From Paraburkholderia sp. BL21I4N1 (GTDB lineage: Bacteria; Pseudomonadota; Gammaproteobacteria; Burkholderiales; Burkholderiaceae): 64,000 nucleotides of DNA. Below are positions 41,009-51,028 of this stretch, piece by piece (position 1 is the stretch's first letter; each line of letters begins with the position of its first letter). The position numbers and the translations under genes are program-made. Below the pieces are notes generated by a model. It searched no databases, was not told the origin of the DNA, and saw only the letters and a program-made list of their open reading frames with translations. The stretch covers positions 1 to 64,000 of the forward strand of contig NZ_PVEN01000015.1 in assembly GCF_002973525.1 (NCBI RefSeq), read 5' to 3'.

Positions 41009-41874
41009 CGGCTTCACGCGAAACATTGAGCACGGTGCCCGTGAACCGGAAAAACGAACCCGCCGCAGGCAAGACGCGGCCCACTCAAGGCTGGCGCTTG
41101 CCGGGCGAAGGCCCAACCGCCGCATTGAGCGCAATCTCAGTCGCGACGCTCGCGGCGCTGTGGTGGTTCGCGACACATCTGCATTGGCTGCCGCCGTTAT
41201 TTCTGCCGACACCGGAAGCGGTCTGGGCGGCATTCCTCGACGCATGGCACGGACGCATCCAGGGCGGCTTGCCGCTCTCCGAGCATCTCGCCTGGAGCGC
41301 GCTGCGGGTATTCGGCGCGTTCGCGCTGGCGGCCGTCACGGCGGTGCCGGTGGGGATTCTGATGGGCGTGAGCCGGGTCGCGCGCGGGCTGCTCGATCCG
41401 CCGCTGGAGTTCTATCGGCCGTTACCGCCGCTCGCTTACCTGCCGCTCGTGGTGATCTGGTTCGGTATCGACGAAACCGCGAAGATCGTCGTGATTTATC
41501 TCGCGTGTTTCGCGCCGATCGCAATGGCTGCGCGCGCTGGCGCACGCAGCGCGACCGTCGAGCAGATTCACGCGGCGTATTCGCTGGGCGGCCGTTTTTC
41601 GCAGGTGGTGCGGCACGTGGTGCTGCCTGCGGCGTTGCCGGAGATATTGACGGGACTGCGGATTGCGATCGGCTTCGGCTGGACCACGTTGGTTGCGGCC
41701 GAAATGGTCGCGGCGACGGCGGGACTCGGTCAGATGGTGCTCAACGCGTCGAGCTTTTTGCGCACCGACGTGGTGGTGATGGGCATCGTGCTGATCGGCT
41801 TGATCGCATGGCTGTTCGATCTCGGCATGCGTGCGCTGGAACGGCGACTGGTGCCGTGGAAAGGGCGCGTATAA
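41005..41874 (+). CDS. tauC: Taurine ABC transporter permease
   Basis: 289 residues, about six membrane helices. EAA-loop-like [48 protein letters not shown], and the TauC-like [30 protein letters not shown] end. GTG start overlapping tauB (GTGA). Convergent with the HAD phosphatase gene. Confidence 0.94.
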   Translation: MTASRETLSTVPVNRKNEPAAGKTRPTQGWRLPGEGPTAALSAISVATLAALWWFATHLHWLPPLFLPTPEAVWAAFLDAWHGRIQGGLPLSEHLAWSALRVFGAFALAAVTAVPVGILMGVSRVARGLLDPPLEFYRPLPPLAYLPLVVIWFGIDETAKIVVIYLACFAPIAMAARAGARSATVEQIHAAYSLGGRFSQVVRHVVLPAALPEILTGLRIAIGFGWTTLVAAEMVAATAGLGQMVLNASSFLRTDVVVMGIVLIGLIAWLFDLGMRALERRLVPWKGRV

Positions 41875-41991
41875 GAGACCACTGAAAGGCCGCGAGCGCG
41901 GCAAACGCGAACCGTACAGCGGCTGGTCAGGCCGGCGCGATCCACACAATGGTCAATCACCCCGCCGCGAAGCAGCCAGCGCCGACACCGC

Positions 41992-42675
41992 TCAACCAAA
42001 CAGCTCGATCACCCGCCAGCCGCGATCGTTCGCGATAGTGCGCAAACGCGGATCGGGATTCGTCGCGACGGGATCGGTGACGAGTTCCAGCAACGGCACG
42101 TCGTTGATCGAATCGCTATAAAACCAGCTCTGCGGAAAGTCCTGCAGACGGTGTCCGAGCGACGCCAGCCAATGCTCGGTCCGCGTGATCTTGCCTTCGC
42201 GGAAGGTCGGCACACCGACCGCCTTACCGGTGAAGCGCGCCGCCGGATCGTCGCCTTCAGTGCCCAGATCGATTCCCAGCAGATGATCGAAACCGAGCGC
42301 CTTGCCGATCGGCTTCGTGATGAAAACGTTGGTGGCGGTGACGATGCAGCACAGGTCGCCCGCCGCGATATGGCGTTGCACGATTTCGCGCGCGGCCGGC
42401 AAGATGGCCGGCGTGATCACTTCGCGCATGAACTGCGCATGCCACGCGTCGAGTTGCTCGCGCGAGTGACGTGCCAGCGGCGCCAGCGTGTAGTTCAGAT
42501 AAGCCGCCATATCGAGCGTGCCGGCCACGTACTGACGGTAGTAACCGTCGATCTCTTCGGCGTGCCGCGCCGCGCCTTCTATTCCCAAGCCAGCAATGAA
42601 GTGGGCCCACGCCTGATCGCTATCGAGCGGCAGCAGCGTATGGTCCAGGTCGAACAGCGCAAGATTGCGGCTCAT
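41992..42675 (-). CDS. HAD-superfamily phosphatase (HAD-IB, SerB-like)
   Basis: 227 residues. HAD motif I LFDLDHTLLPLDSD, motif II ATNVFITKPI, motif III/IV YSDSINDVPLLE. The HAD-IB subfamily includes phosphoserine phosphatase and related small-molecule phosphatases; substrate unresolved. ATG at MSRNLALF after AAGGACTCTGG. Confidence 0.88.
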   Translation of the reverse strand: MSRNLALFDLDHTLLPLDSDQAWAHFIAGLGIEGAARHAEEIDGYYRQYVAGTLDMAAYLNYTLAPLARHSREQLDAWHAQFMREVITPAILPAAREIVQRHIAAGDLCCIVTATNVFITKPIGKALGFDHLLGIDLGTEGDDPAARFTGKAVGVPTFREGKITRTEHWLASLGHRLQDFPQSWFYSDSINDVPLLELVTDPVATNPDPRLRTIANDRGWRVIELFG

Positions 42676-42888
42676 CCAGAGTCCTTTTGGTTTATTAGGT
42701 CGAATCAATCGCGTGGCTGACGCGCATCAGCCGGCGCACAGCAATCCACAGTTTGCCACGAGCGTATAGTCAAACGCACAAAATTACAATAAGGCAAAAA
42801 TGTGCAACACTACTGTCACATACGCTTCGCATAACGCGCCAGCGCGGCATGCGGTTCGGGTCATGGCAGCAGCAATGGGCAGCACGTT

Positions 42889-44556
42889 ATGTTGATTCTC
42901 CTTAACCTTCTCGCCGGCGTGGCGCTCCTCGTGTGGGGTTCCCACATTGTTCGCACTGGCATCCTGCGGGTCCTCGGCGCCGATCTGCGCAGCATGCTCG
43001 GCCGCAGCACCGCCAGCCGCTGGCGGGCCTTTCTCGCGGGCGTCGGCGTCACGAGTCTGGTGCAGAGCAGCAATGCCACCGCGATGATCGTCACGTCGTT
43101 CGCGGCGCAGGGACTGCTGCCGCTCACCAGCGGTCTGGCGATCATGCTCGGCGCGGACGTCGGCACCGCGTTGATGGCGCGGATTCTCACGCTCGATCTG
43201 TCGTGGCTCTCACCGATTCTGATTCTGCTGGGCGTGCCGCTGTTCCTGTCGCGCAAGCAGAACCGGATCGGCCAAGCCGGCCGCACACTGATCGGACTCG
43301 GGTTGATCCTGCTGGCGCTGCACCTGATCGTCGAAGCCGCCCAGCCGATGATGCAAGGCGCCGGCGTGCGCGTGATGTTCGGCGCATTGACCGGCGACAC
43401 CATGCTCGACGCACTGGTCGGCGCCGCGTTCGCGATGCTGTCGTACTCGAGTCTCGCGGCGGTGTTGCTGACCGCGACGCTGGCGTCGTCCGGTGTGATT
43501 TCGCTGAAGGTCGCGCTGTGTCTCGTGATCGGCGCGAACCTCGGCAGCGGCTTGCTGGCGCTGCTCGGCACCGTCGCGCAGAACGCCGCGGCGCGGCGGC
43601 TCGCATTGGGCAGCTTCGCGTTCAAGCTGGCCGGCGCGCTGCTGATCCTGCCGTTCGCGCCGCTGCTGGCGCGCGGCTTGCCGGTGTTGATCGCGAATCC
43701 GCGCGAAGCGACGGTGGGTTTTCATCTGATCTACAACGCGCTGCGGTGTTGCGCGTGTTTGTCGCTGATCGATCCCGTCGCGCGTATCTGCGTGCGCGTG
43801 TTGCCGGACCGGCCGCAGCCCAATGGCGAGTTGCGGCCGCTGCATCTGGACGCCACGGCGCTGTCCACTCCCACGCTCGCGCTCGCCCACGCGGCGCGCG
43901 AAGTGCTGCGGATCGGCGACATCGTGCGCACCATGCTCGACAACGTCGCGGACCTGATTCATCACAACAGTCTGGACAAAGCGCGCGAAACGGTTCGTAT
44001 GGACGACGACGTCGACGAACTCTACGCGGCGGTCAAAACGTATCTGACGCTGATCTCACGCGAGCAGCTCGATGAAGCGGACAGCCGACGCTGGACCGAC
44101 ATCATTTCGTTGACGATCAACCTGGAGCATGCGGGCGACATCATCGAGCGGATCGTCAGGGATATCGAGGAAAAGAAGATCGCGCACCGTCTGTCGTTTT
44201 CGGAAGAAGGGCTGGGTGAGCTCGACGATCTGCAGGCGCGGCTCGTCAGCAACCTGCAACTGGGGCTCTCTGTGTTTCTGAATAACGACCTGCGATGCGC
44301 CGAGCGTCTGCTGGCGGAGAAGGAGCGCTTTCGCGACCTGGAGCGCGCGTATTCGTACAAGCATCTGGATCGGCTCGCCGGACAAACGCTGCGCAGCATC
44401 GAAACCAGCGCGCTGCACCTGGATCTGATCAGCGACATGAAGCGGCTCAACTCGCTGTTCTGTTCGACCGCCTATCCGGTGCTCGACGCGGCTGGCGCGC
44501 TGCACGACACGCGCTTGCGCAAGCGCGCGCTCGACACGATGCATGTGAAGGAATAG
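42889..44556 (+). CDS. Na/Pi cotransporter family protein with PhoU-like C-terminus
   Basis: 555 residues. Two inverted Na/Pi cotransporter repeats (VTSLVQSSNATAMIVTSF and MLSYSSLAAVLLTATLASSG), about eight membrane helices, then a cytoplasmic PhoU-like helical domain from about residue 345 (AAREVLRIGDIVRTMLDNVADLIHHN). Moves phosphate with sodium, or exports it; family members differ. No adjacent regulator. Confidence 0.9.
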   Translation: MLILLNLLAGVALLVWGSHIVRTGILRVLGADLRSMLGRSTASRWRAFLAGVGVTSLVQSSNATAMIVTSFAAQGLLPLTSGLAIMLGADVGTALMARILTLDLSWLSPILILLGVPLFLSRKQNRIGQAGRTLIGLGLILLALHLIVEAAQPMMQGAGVRVMFGALTGDTMLDALVGAAFAMLSYSSLAAVLLTATLASSGVISLKVALCLVIGANLGSGLLALLGTVAQNAAARRLALGSFAFKLAGALLILPFAPLLARGLPVLIANPREATVGFHLIYNALRCCACLSLIDPVARICVRVLPDRPQPNGELRPLHLDATALSTPTLALAHAAREVLRIGDIVRTMLDNVADLIHHNSLDKARETVRMDDDVDELYAAVKTYLTLISREQLDEADSRRWTDIISLTINLEHAGDIIERIVRDIEEKKIAHRLSFSEEGLGELDDLQARLVSNLQLGLSVFLNNDLRCAERLLAEKERFRDLERAYSYKHLDRLAGQTLRSIETSALHLDLISDMKRLNSLFCSTAYPVLDAAGALHDTRLRKRALDTMHVKE

Positions 44557-44589
44557 CGCATCATCACGGCAATCCGCGGCGCTGAAAAC

Positions 44590-45360
44590 CTAAGCCAGAA
44601 CAATCTCTTCCAGCTTCTTTTTCAGCGCGGCGAATTCGGCGGCTTCGGCCGCCTTTTTGTTGGTGACGAGCACATCGATCCGCTCGACCGGGCAGTAGGA
44701 AATGCGGCTGCGCTGGCCGATCTTGCTGTAGTCGGCGAGGATCACCACGCGGTCCGCGTTGGCGACCATCGCGCGCGCCACTTCGGTTTCGGCGTGGTCG
44801 TAATTGGTCGCGCCATGCCGGTGATCGACGCCGACCGGCGACAGCAGCGCGAGGTCCGCGCGGTAGCGCTGAATATCGAGCACCGTGGTGGCGCCGGTGG
44901 TGGCCATGGCGCGGTCGCTGATCGAGCCGCCTAGCAGAATCACTTCGTTGGCGGCGTCGGTTTGCTCGACGCCGCCGCGCATTTTCAGCGCGACGTCGAT
45001 CGAGTTGGTGACGATGGTCAGATTGGCCAGCTTCGCGAGTTCTTCGGCGAGCGCCGCAGTCGTGGTGCCCGCGTCGATGAAGAGCGTCTGGCCGCTCGCG
45101 ATCAAACCGGTGGCGGCTTTCGCGATAGCCGTCTTGGATTTGACGCGCATGTGCGCGCGCTCTGCGATGGGGGCTTCGTCAGCGGGTTTGATCGCCCCGC
45201 CATGCACACGCCGCAGCTCACCGAGTGCTTCGAGGTCGAGCAGATCGCGCCGCACTGTTTCGCGCGATACCCCCAGGTCCGCCATGATCCGTTCGGTCGA
45301 CACGCGCTGCAGCGTGGACAGCAGCGCACGAATTCTCTGATGACGGTCTTCCTGCCACAT
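44590..45360 (-). CDS. DeoR/GlpR family transcriptional regulator
   Basis: 256 residues. DeoR winged helix at the N-terminus (RHQRIRALLSTLQRVSTERIMADLGVSRETVRRDLLDLE) and sugar-phosphate isomerase-like sensor domain (LFIDAGTTTAALAEEL, VTNSIDVALKM, DYSKIGQRS). Divergent from ugpQ and the ABC importer over a 566-base gap that holds a matching palindrome. It likely represses them in response to glycerol-3-phosphate or a related phosphate ester. Confidence 0.92.
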   Translation of the reverse strand: MWQEDRHQRIRALLSTLQRVSTERIMADLGVSRETVRRDLLDLEALGELRRVHGGAIKPADEAPIAERAHMRVKSKTAIAKAATGLIASGQTLFIDAGTTTAALAEELAKLANLTIVTNSIDVALKMRGGVEQTDAANEVILLGGSISDRAMATTGATTVLDIQRYRADLALLSPVGVDHRHGATNYDHAETEVARAMVANADRVVILADYSKIGQRSRISYCPVERIDVLVTNKKAAEAAEFAALKKKLEEIVLA

Positions 45361-45926
45361 GCATTTTTCCTTGAATGCCCACGCGCGTTCACGCAGCCTG
45401 GTTTTAAGAGCGATATCGTGGACACGAATGTGTGTCCAAACTATGTCAAGCTTAGTACTTTAGTCGAATTGTGTTGTATTTTTTTGGCAGCTTGCAAGTT
45501 TGTGTATTTCACCTTAGCCTTCGCAAATCGAAGCGTTACGGCTGTTTCGAACATCAAATGTTCGAAAAGGAATTGAAATGTCCGATTTCGAGCATTTTGC
45601 GACGTTTTTTGGCAATCTGATTGACCCATGCCGTCGCCATAATGAATCTTGGGATCGGCTGGCTGAACGAGTTGCCTGCGGTGTCTTGCGCGGCCGGATG
45701 CAGCACGATTCGTGATCCTGACAATGATACGGCAACGCTTCATACGATTTGCGAGGTTCTTGCGTAGACCGTTCGGCCAGCTATCGCGCCGCCTGGCTTG
45801 GCGCGATACTACGCGCGGAGCTCGCGTGTGAAGACAGCCGGAAGCTTGCCTGTGCCGTCATGGCCGTCATGGCCAGTAACGCGTCGAGAGCATATTTAAC
45901 CCGCTCTATCGGGAAGGTAACGAGAC
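45361..45926. other. Regulatory intergenic region between deoR-type gene and ugpQ
   Basis: About 566 bases, less GC-rich than flanking genes. It contains the TTTCGAACAT-caa-ATGTTCGAAA palindrome (45545-45567) and AT-rich sequence at 45470-45560 suitable for divergent promoters. No gene is supported. Confidence 0.5.
45545..45567. promoter_or_regulatory. Probable operator for the DeoR/GlpR-type regulator
   Basis: Perfect 10-base arms TTTCGAACAT / ATGTTCGAAA around CAA. The CGAACAT/ATGTTCG half-sites resemble those in GlpR operators. It lies between the regulator gene and ugpQ, about 190 bases before the former. Confidence 0.6.
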
Positions 45927-46718
45927 GTGGCAAACGGGATTCATGAGATGGGCCGCACCTTGAGCGCTGACTGGCCGTATCCGCGGCTGGTCGCGCATCG
46001 CTGCGGCGGCACGCTGGCGCCGGAAAACACCTTGGCAGGATTCGACGCCTGCGTGCGCTACGGTTACCGCATGGTCGAATTTGACGCCAAGCTTTCCGCC
46101 GACAACCAGCTCTTTCTGATGCACGACGACGCGCTCGAGCGCACCACGAACGGCCACGGCGCCGCCGCCGATCACACGTGGACGCAATTGAGCACACTGG
46201 ATGCCGGCGCCTGGTACGGCGACAGCGCGCAATTCGCCGGCACCCATCTGCCGACGCTCGCCGAGGCGGCCGGGCGCTGCGCACGCGAGGGCATCGCCGC
46301 GAACATCGAGATCAAGCCGTGTCCGGGGCGCGACGCAATCACGGGCGCGCTGGTGGCAAGCGGCGCATTGACTTTGTGGCAAGGGCAAACGGCGCCGTTG
46401 CTGTCGTCGTTTTCGTTCGAGGCGCTGGCGGCGGCGCGCGACGCGGCGCCTGCGCTGCAACGCGGCATGCTGTTCGAAGAAGTACCCGCCGACTGGCTGC
46501 AAATCGTGCGTGAACTCGACTGCGTGTCGCTGCACGCGAGCCACCGTTATCTGAGCGAGCCGCTGGTCGCCGAGATTCGTGCGGCCGGGCTGCGCGTGCT
46601 CGCTTATACGGTGAACGACCCGGCGCGTGCGCAACTGCTCGCGCAATGGGGCGTCGACATGATTTGTACAGATCGCATCGATACACTGCATCACGACATG
46701 TTCTCCACGCCGGCCTGA
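45927..46718 (+). CDS. ugpQ: Glycerophosphodiester phosphodiesterase
   Basis: 263 residues, GDPD TIM barrel: LVAHRCGGTLAPENTLAGF (HR..PEN), EFDAKLSADNQLFLMHDDALERTTNG and NIEIKPCPGRD. Hydrolyses glycerophosphodiesters to sn-glycerol-3-phosphate and alcohol. GTG start after GGGAAGGTAACGAGAC; an ATG 7 codons later is possible. Leads the ABC importer genes, so imported glycerophosphodiesters are the likely substrate. Confidence 0.92.
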   Translation: MANGIHEMGRTLSADWPYPRLVAHRCGGTLAPENTLAGFDACVRYGYRMVEFDAKLSADNQLFLMHDDALERTTNGHGAAADHTWTQLSTLDAGAWYGDSAQFAGTHLPTLAEAAGRCAREGIAANIEIKPCPGRDAITGALVASGALTLWQGQTAPLLSSFSFEALAAARDAAPALQRGMLFEEVPADWLQIVRELDCVSLHASHRYLSEPLVAEIRAAGLRVLAYTVNDPARAQLLAQWGVDMICTDRIDTLHHDMFSTPA

Positions 46719-46819
46719 ACATGTCGGAGGGCGCGCGCCATTGCGCATTGGCATGCGCCCTGAAGCTCGAACCAGAAATTTTCCAAACGTAGCAATTTCG
46801 GCAGAGGATGAGGAAGACC

Positions 46820-47932
46820 ATGAACCGCACCGCGTTAGTCCGTTTAATTTCCATGTCGGCAGCGGCGGGCGTCGCCGCCGGCGCCAGCAGCATGGCTTGC
46901 GCCGCGCCGCTCGACACACTGATCGCCGCCGCCAAGCAGGAAGGCCAGCTCACCGTGATCGCGTTGCCGCACGACTGGTGTAACTACGGCCAACTGGTGG
47001 CCGGCTTCCAGAAGAAGTACGGCATCAAGATCAACGAGCTGAATCCGGATGCCGGTTCGGGCGACGAAGTCGAAGCGATCAAGGCGAACAAGGGCAACAA
47101 GGGCCCGCAAGCGCCGGACGTGATCGACGTGGGGCTGTCGTTCGGTCCGACCGCGAAGGCCGAAGGCCTGCTTCAACCGTACAAGGTCGCGACGTGGAAC
47201 TCGATTCCGAAAGAGTCGAAAGACGCTGACGGCTACTGGTACGGCGATTACTACGGCGTGCTGTCGTTCGAAGTGAACGCCGACATGATCGACAAGGCGC
47301 CGACGGATTGGAGCGATCTGCTCAAGCCCGACTACAAGAACGCCGTGTCGCTCGCGGGCGATCCGCGTACCGCCAACCAGGCCATCCAGGCCGTGTTCGC
47401 GGCCGGCTTGTCGCAAAGCAAGGGCGACGCGAGCAAGGCCGGCGCAGCGGGCCTGAAGTACTTTGCCGATCTGAACAAGAACGGCAACTTCGTGCCGGTG
47501 ATCGGCAAGGCCGCATCGCTTGCGCAAGGCACCACGCCGATCGTCGTGCGTTGGGACTACAACGCGCTGGCCGACCGCGACACGCTGAAGGGCAACCCGA
47601 AGGTGCAGGTGGTGATTCCGAAGACGGGCGTTGTTGCCGGTGTGTACGTTCAGGCGATCAGCGCTTACGCCCCGCATCCGAATGCCGCCAAGCTGTGGAT
47701 GGAATACCTTTACTCGGACGAAGGCCAGATCGGCTGGCTGGCGGGCTACTGCCACCCGATGCGCTACAACGAACTGGTGGCCGGCAAGAAGGTGCCGCAA
47801 GCGCTGCTCGACAAGCTGCCGCCGCCGTCGTCGTACAAGAACGTGGTGTTCCCGACGCTGTCCCAACAGGACGCCTATAAAGACACCATCACGAAGCAGT
47901 GGGATCAGGCGGTCGGCGCGAACGTCAAGTAA
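46820..47932 (+). CDS. ABC transporter extracellular substrate-binding protein
   Basis: 370 residues. Signal peptide (ISMSAAAGVAAGASSMACA), then a family 6/8 type II binding fold: LTVIALPHDWCNYGQLVAGFQKKYGIKI and ADMIDKAPTDWSDLLKPDYKNAVSL. The family spans ferric iron, putrescine and 2-aminoethylphosphonate-type binding proteins. Its setting after ugpQ suggests a phosphate ester or phosphonate. ATG at MNRTAL after GAGGAAGACC; an ATG 4 codons earlier is possible. Confidence 0.88.
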   Translation: MNRTALVRLISMSAAAGVAAGASSMACAAPLDTLIAAAKQEGQLTVIALPHDWCNYGQLVAGFQKKYGIKINELNPDAGSGDEVEAIKANKGNKGPQAPDVIDVGLSFGPTAKAEGLLQPYKVATWNSIPKESKDADGYWYGDYYGVLSFEVNADMIDKAPTDWSDLLKPDYKNAVSLAGDPRTANQAIQAVFAAGLSQSKGDASKAGAAGLKYFADLNKNGNFVPVIGKAASLAQGTTPIVVRWDYNALADRDTLKGNPKVQVVIPKTGVVAGVYVQAISAYAPHPNAAKLWMEYLYSDEGQIGWLAGYCHPMRYNELVAGKKVPQALLDKLPPPSSYKNVVFPTLSQQDAYKDTITKQWDQAVGANVK

Positions 47933-48068
47933 GCGACGCAGGTCGTTGCCGCGGCGGGGCAAGCTCCGCGCCGTGGCGGCGAACTGTAACCCGAAGTATT
48001 GCAGTCGGCGTGCTGCTCGATCCGAGCGGCACGCCTGACGTTTTGCCAGACAGTCTCAAAGGTGAGCT

Positions 48069-49007
48069 ATGAGCGCTTCATCGGATGCTGGAGCGGTGCA
48101 ACCGGAATTGCTGGTTCCGCCTGCGCCCACGCCAACGCCTCGCGTCGACGGACCGGGCCGCGCGTCGCAGTTTCTTGCCTGGATCGGCGTATTGCCGTTC
48201 TTTACCTTCGCGCTGTTGTTCCTGATTCTGCCCACCGGCTTTCTGATGGTCGGTGCATTTCAGGACGCGCAAGGTCATTTCACGCTCGGCAATTTCCGTG
48301 ACCTGCTGCAGCCCACCGTGCTGGACGCGTACTGGATCAGCTTCAAGGTGAGCGCCGCCTCGTCGCTCGGCGGCGCCGTGATCGGCTCGCTGCTCGCGTG
48401 GGCCGCGGTGCAGGGCAAACTACCCGGCTGGATTCGCCCTACGCTGATGACGTTTTCCGGCGTGGCGTCGAACTTTGCCGGCGTGCCGCTCGCGTTTGCG
48501 TTCATCTGCACATTGGGGCGCGTCGGGCTCGTCACCGTGCTGCTGAAAAAGTATCTCGGCTTCAATCTTTACTCGACAGGTTTCAGCATTCTGAGCTTTT
48601 CCGGCCTGACGCTGACCTATCTGTATTTCCAGATTCCGTTGATGGTACTGATCGTCACGCCCGCGCTCGACGGCCTGAAGCGCGAATGGCGCGAAGCCTG
48701 CGACTGTCTGGGCGGCACCTCGTATCAATACTGGCGTTACGTCGCGCTGCCGGTGTTGTGGCCGAGCGTGCTCGGCGCGGCGCTGTTGCTGTTCGCCAAT
48801 TCGTTCGGCGCGGTCGCCACGGCTTATGCGTTGACCGGCAGCTCGCTGAACATCGTCACGATCCTGCTGTATGCGCAGATTCGCGGCGACGTGATGCACA
48901 ACCAGAACCTCGGCTATGCGCTCGCGCTCGGCATGGTGCTTGTGACGGGTTTGTCGAACGGCGGCTATATCTGGCTGCGCTCGCGCGCCGAAAGGGGGCG
49001 TCGATGA
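48069..49007 (+). CDS. ABC transporter permease (first of pair)
   Basis: 312 residues, about six membrane helices. Binding-protein-dependent permease with EAA-type loop (LKREWREACDCLGGTSYQYWRYVALPVLWPSVLGAAL). Its stop overlaps the next permease gene by 4 bases (ATGA). Partner of the following permease in the ugpQ-linked importer. Confidence 0.92.
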   Translation: MSASSDAGAVQPELLVPPAPTPTPRVDGPGRASQFLAWIGVLPFFTFALLFLILPTGFLMVGAFQDAQGHFTLGNFRDLLQPTVLDAYWISFKVSAASSLGGAVIGSLLAWAAVQGKLPGWIRPTLMTFSGVASNFAGVPLAFAFICTLGRVGLVTVLLKKYLGFNLYSTGFSILSFSGLTLTYLYFQIPLMVLIVTPALDGLKREWREACDCLGGTSYQYWRYVALPVLWPSVLGAALLLFANSFGAVATAYALTGSSLNIVTILLYAQIRGDVMHNQNLGYALALGMVLVTGLSNGGYIWLRSRAERGRR

Positions 49008-49795
49008 AAAGCCAATCGCGCGTGGGTGCGTGGACGGCGATGATCGTCGGCTCGCTGTATTTCCTGATTCCGCTGATCGCGACTTTCGAGTTCAGCATGC
49101 GGATGAAACGCGGCGTGTACAGCTTCGAGGCTTACCACGTCGTGCTGAGCGATCCGCGTTTTCAGGCCTCGTTCGGCTATTCGATTCTCATGGCGCTGCT
49201 GACGATTGTGGTCGGCGTGTTGCTCGTCGTGCCGACGGCTTACTGGGTGCAATTGCGACTGCCGAAGCTGCGTCCGCTCGTCGAATTCATCACGCTGTTG
49301 CCGCTGGTGGTGCCCGCCATCGTGATCGTGTTCGGCTATCTGCGCATCTACAACAGCAGCTCGATTCTGCCGCTCACCGGCAACGAGCGCGCCACGGATC
49401 TGCTGCTGGTGTGCGGCTACGTGACGCTGTCTTTACCGTACATGTACCGCTCGGTCGACGCCGGCCTGCGCGCCGTCGACGTGCGCTCGCTCACCGAAGC
49501 GGCTGAATGCCTCGGCGCGAACTGGCCGACCATTCTGTTCAAGGTGATCTTTCCGAATATCCGCTCGGGCATTCTGTCCGGCGCGTTTCTCACCTTTGCC
49601 GTGGTGATCGGCGAGTTCACGTTTGCGAGCCTGCTCGACCGGCCCGCGTTCGGTCCGTACCTGCAGTTGATCGGCGCGAATCGCGCGTATGAGCCGTCGG
49701 CGCTCGCGATCATTGCGTTCGTGATCACGTGGGCGTCGATGGGATTGATTCAGGTATTCGGTTCGGCCCGCGCGTTGAGCGGCCAGAAAGTTTGA
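49004..49795 (+). CDS. ABC transporter permease (second of pair)
   Basis: 263 residues, six helices. EAA-type loop VRSLTEAAECLGANWPTILFKVIFPNIRSGILSGAFLTFAVVIGEF. Translationally coupled to the upstream permease. Together they form the membrane channel of the importer. Confidence 0.92.
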   Translation: MKSQSRVGAWTAMIVGSLYFLIPLIATFEFSMRMKRGVYSFEAYHVVLSDPRFQASFGYSILMALLTIVVGVLLVVPTAYWVQLRLPKLRPLVEFITLLPLVVPAIVIVFGYLRIYNSSSILPLTGNERATDLLLVCGYVTLSLPYMYRSVDAGLRAVDVRSLTEAAECLGANWPTILFKVIFPNIRSGILSGAFLTFAVVIGEFTFASLLDRPAFGPYLQLIGANRAYEPSALAIIAFVITWASMGLIQVFGSARALSGQKV

Positions 49796-49853
49796 CGTCA
49801 GGTCGACGTTGAGTCGACGTTAATGAGAATTTGACGCACTGAGGCGGCGAATC

Positions 49854-50924
49854 ATGGCATTCCTTGAGATCGAAAATCTGCACAAGTCCTTCGGGGCGAA
49901 CACGGCGCTGCATCACTTCGACATGAAGATCGAGCGCGGCGAGTTCATTACTTTCCTCGGGCCGTCGGGCTGCGGCAAAACCACGGTGCTGCGCATGATC
50001 GCGGGCTTTGAAACGCCGACGCGCGGCATCATCCGGCTCGATGGCAAAGACGTCACGCATCTGCGCACGCGGCAACGCAAGGTCGGCATGGTGTTCCAGT
50101 CGTATGCGCTGTTTCCGAACATGACGGTGGCGGACAACATCGGCTTTGGGCTGAAGATTAATCATCGGCCGCAGGCGGAGATCAAGCAGCGCGTGGACGA
50201 GATGCTGCAACTCATCAAGCTGCCGCATCTCGGCGAGCGCTATCCGTGGCAACTGTCGGGCGGTCAGCAGCAACGTGTCGCGCTGGCGCGCGCGCTGGCC
50301 GGCAAGCCACAGGTTCTGCTGCTCGACGAACCGCTCTCGGCGCTCGACGCGAAGATCCGCATTTCGCTGCGGCAGGACATTCGCGCGTTGCAACGCGAGT
50401 TGGGTATCACGTCGATTTTCGTCACGCACGATCAGGAAGAGGCGCTGTCCATTTCCGACCGCATCGTCGTGATGAACGAAGGGCGCGTCGAACAGATCGG
50501 CACGCCGTCGGAGATCTATAACTATCCGCGCACGCGCTTCGTGGCGTCGTTCGTGGGTACGCTCAATATTCTGGCGGGGCACGTGGTCGATCCGGCGACC
50601 GGCCGGATGGCGGTGGACGGTCAGGAGTTGACCACCACGCAGGCACTGCCGTCGGATGACGCCGGCAAGCAACGCCTGCTCGCGTTGCGGCCGGAAGCCA
50701 TCGTGCTGGAGCCGGCCGCGCCGGGCCGCAACACGCTGAACGCGACCGTCGAAGAAGTGAATTTCCTCGGCGCGGTGGTGCGAATTAGAACGCGCGTGAA
50801 AGACGCGGTGATTTCGCTCGACGTGTTCAACGACCCCAATCGCGGCCTGCCTGAGCGGGGGCAACCGGTGTCGCTGGGTTTCTCGCACGAGAATCTGCTG
50901 GTGCTGGAAGAAGGCGCGGTTTAA
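49854..50924 (+). CDS. ABC transporter ATP-binding protein (PotA/UgpC-type)
   Basis: 356 residues. Walker A LGPSGCGKTTVL, signature LSGGQQQRVALARAL, Walker B VLLLDEPLSALD, switch THDQEEA, then a TOBE-type C-terminal domain (LALRPEAIVLEPAAPG). Energises the ugpQ-linked importer. Last gene of this operon. Confidence 0.93.
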   Translation: MAFLEIENLHKSFGANTALHHFDMKIERGEFITFLGPSGCGKTTVLRMIAGFETPTRGIIRLDGKDVTHLRTRQRKVGMVFQSYALFPNMTVADNIGFGLKINHRPQAEIKQRVDEMLQLIKLPHLGERYPWQLSGGQQQRVALARALAGKPQVLLLDEPLSALDAKIRISLRQDIRALQRELGITSIFVTHDQEEALSISDRIVVMNEGRVEQIGTPSEIYNYPRTRFVASFVGTLNILAGHVVDPATGRMAVDGQELTTTQALPSDDAGKQRLLALRPEAIVLEPAAPGRNTLNATVEEVNFLGAVVRIRTRVKDAVISLDVFNDPNRGLPERGQPVSLGFSHENLLVLEEGAV

Positions 50925-51028
50925 ACGCCTCGGGGTCTGGCGGCGCGTTGTCCGGGCCGGGCAACGCCGAGCAGAAGCGAGCTAGTCAGGCAAGGTCAGG
51001 CCCGTCAAACCAAAGCAAAGCGCGCAGC

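Noticed and set aside
45749-45946. 65-codon plus-strand frame before ugpQ
   Set aside because: No ribosome site, overlaps the ugpQ start, and is likely the promoter region.
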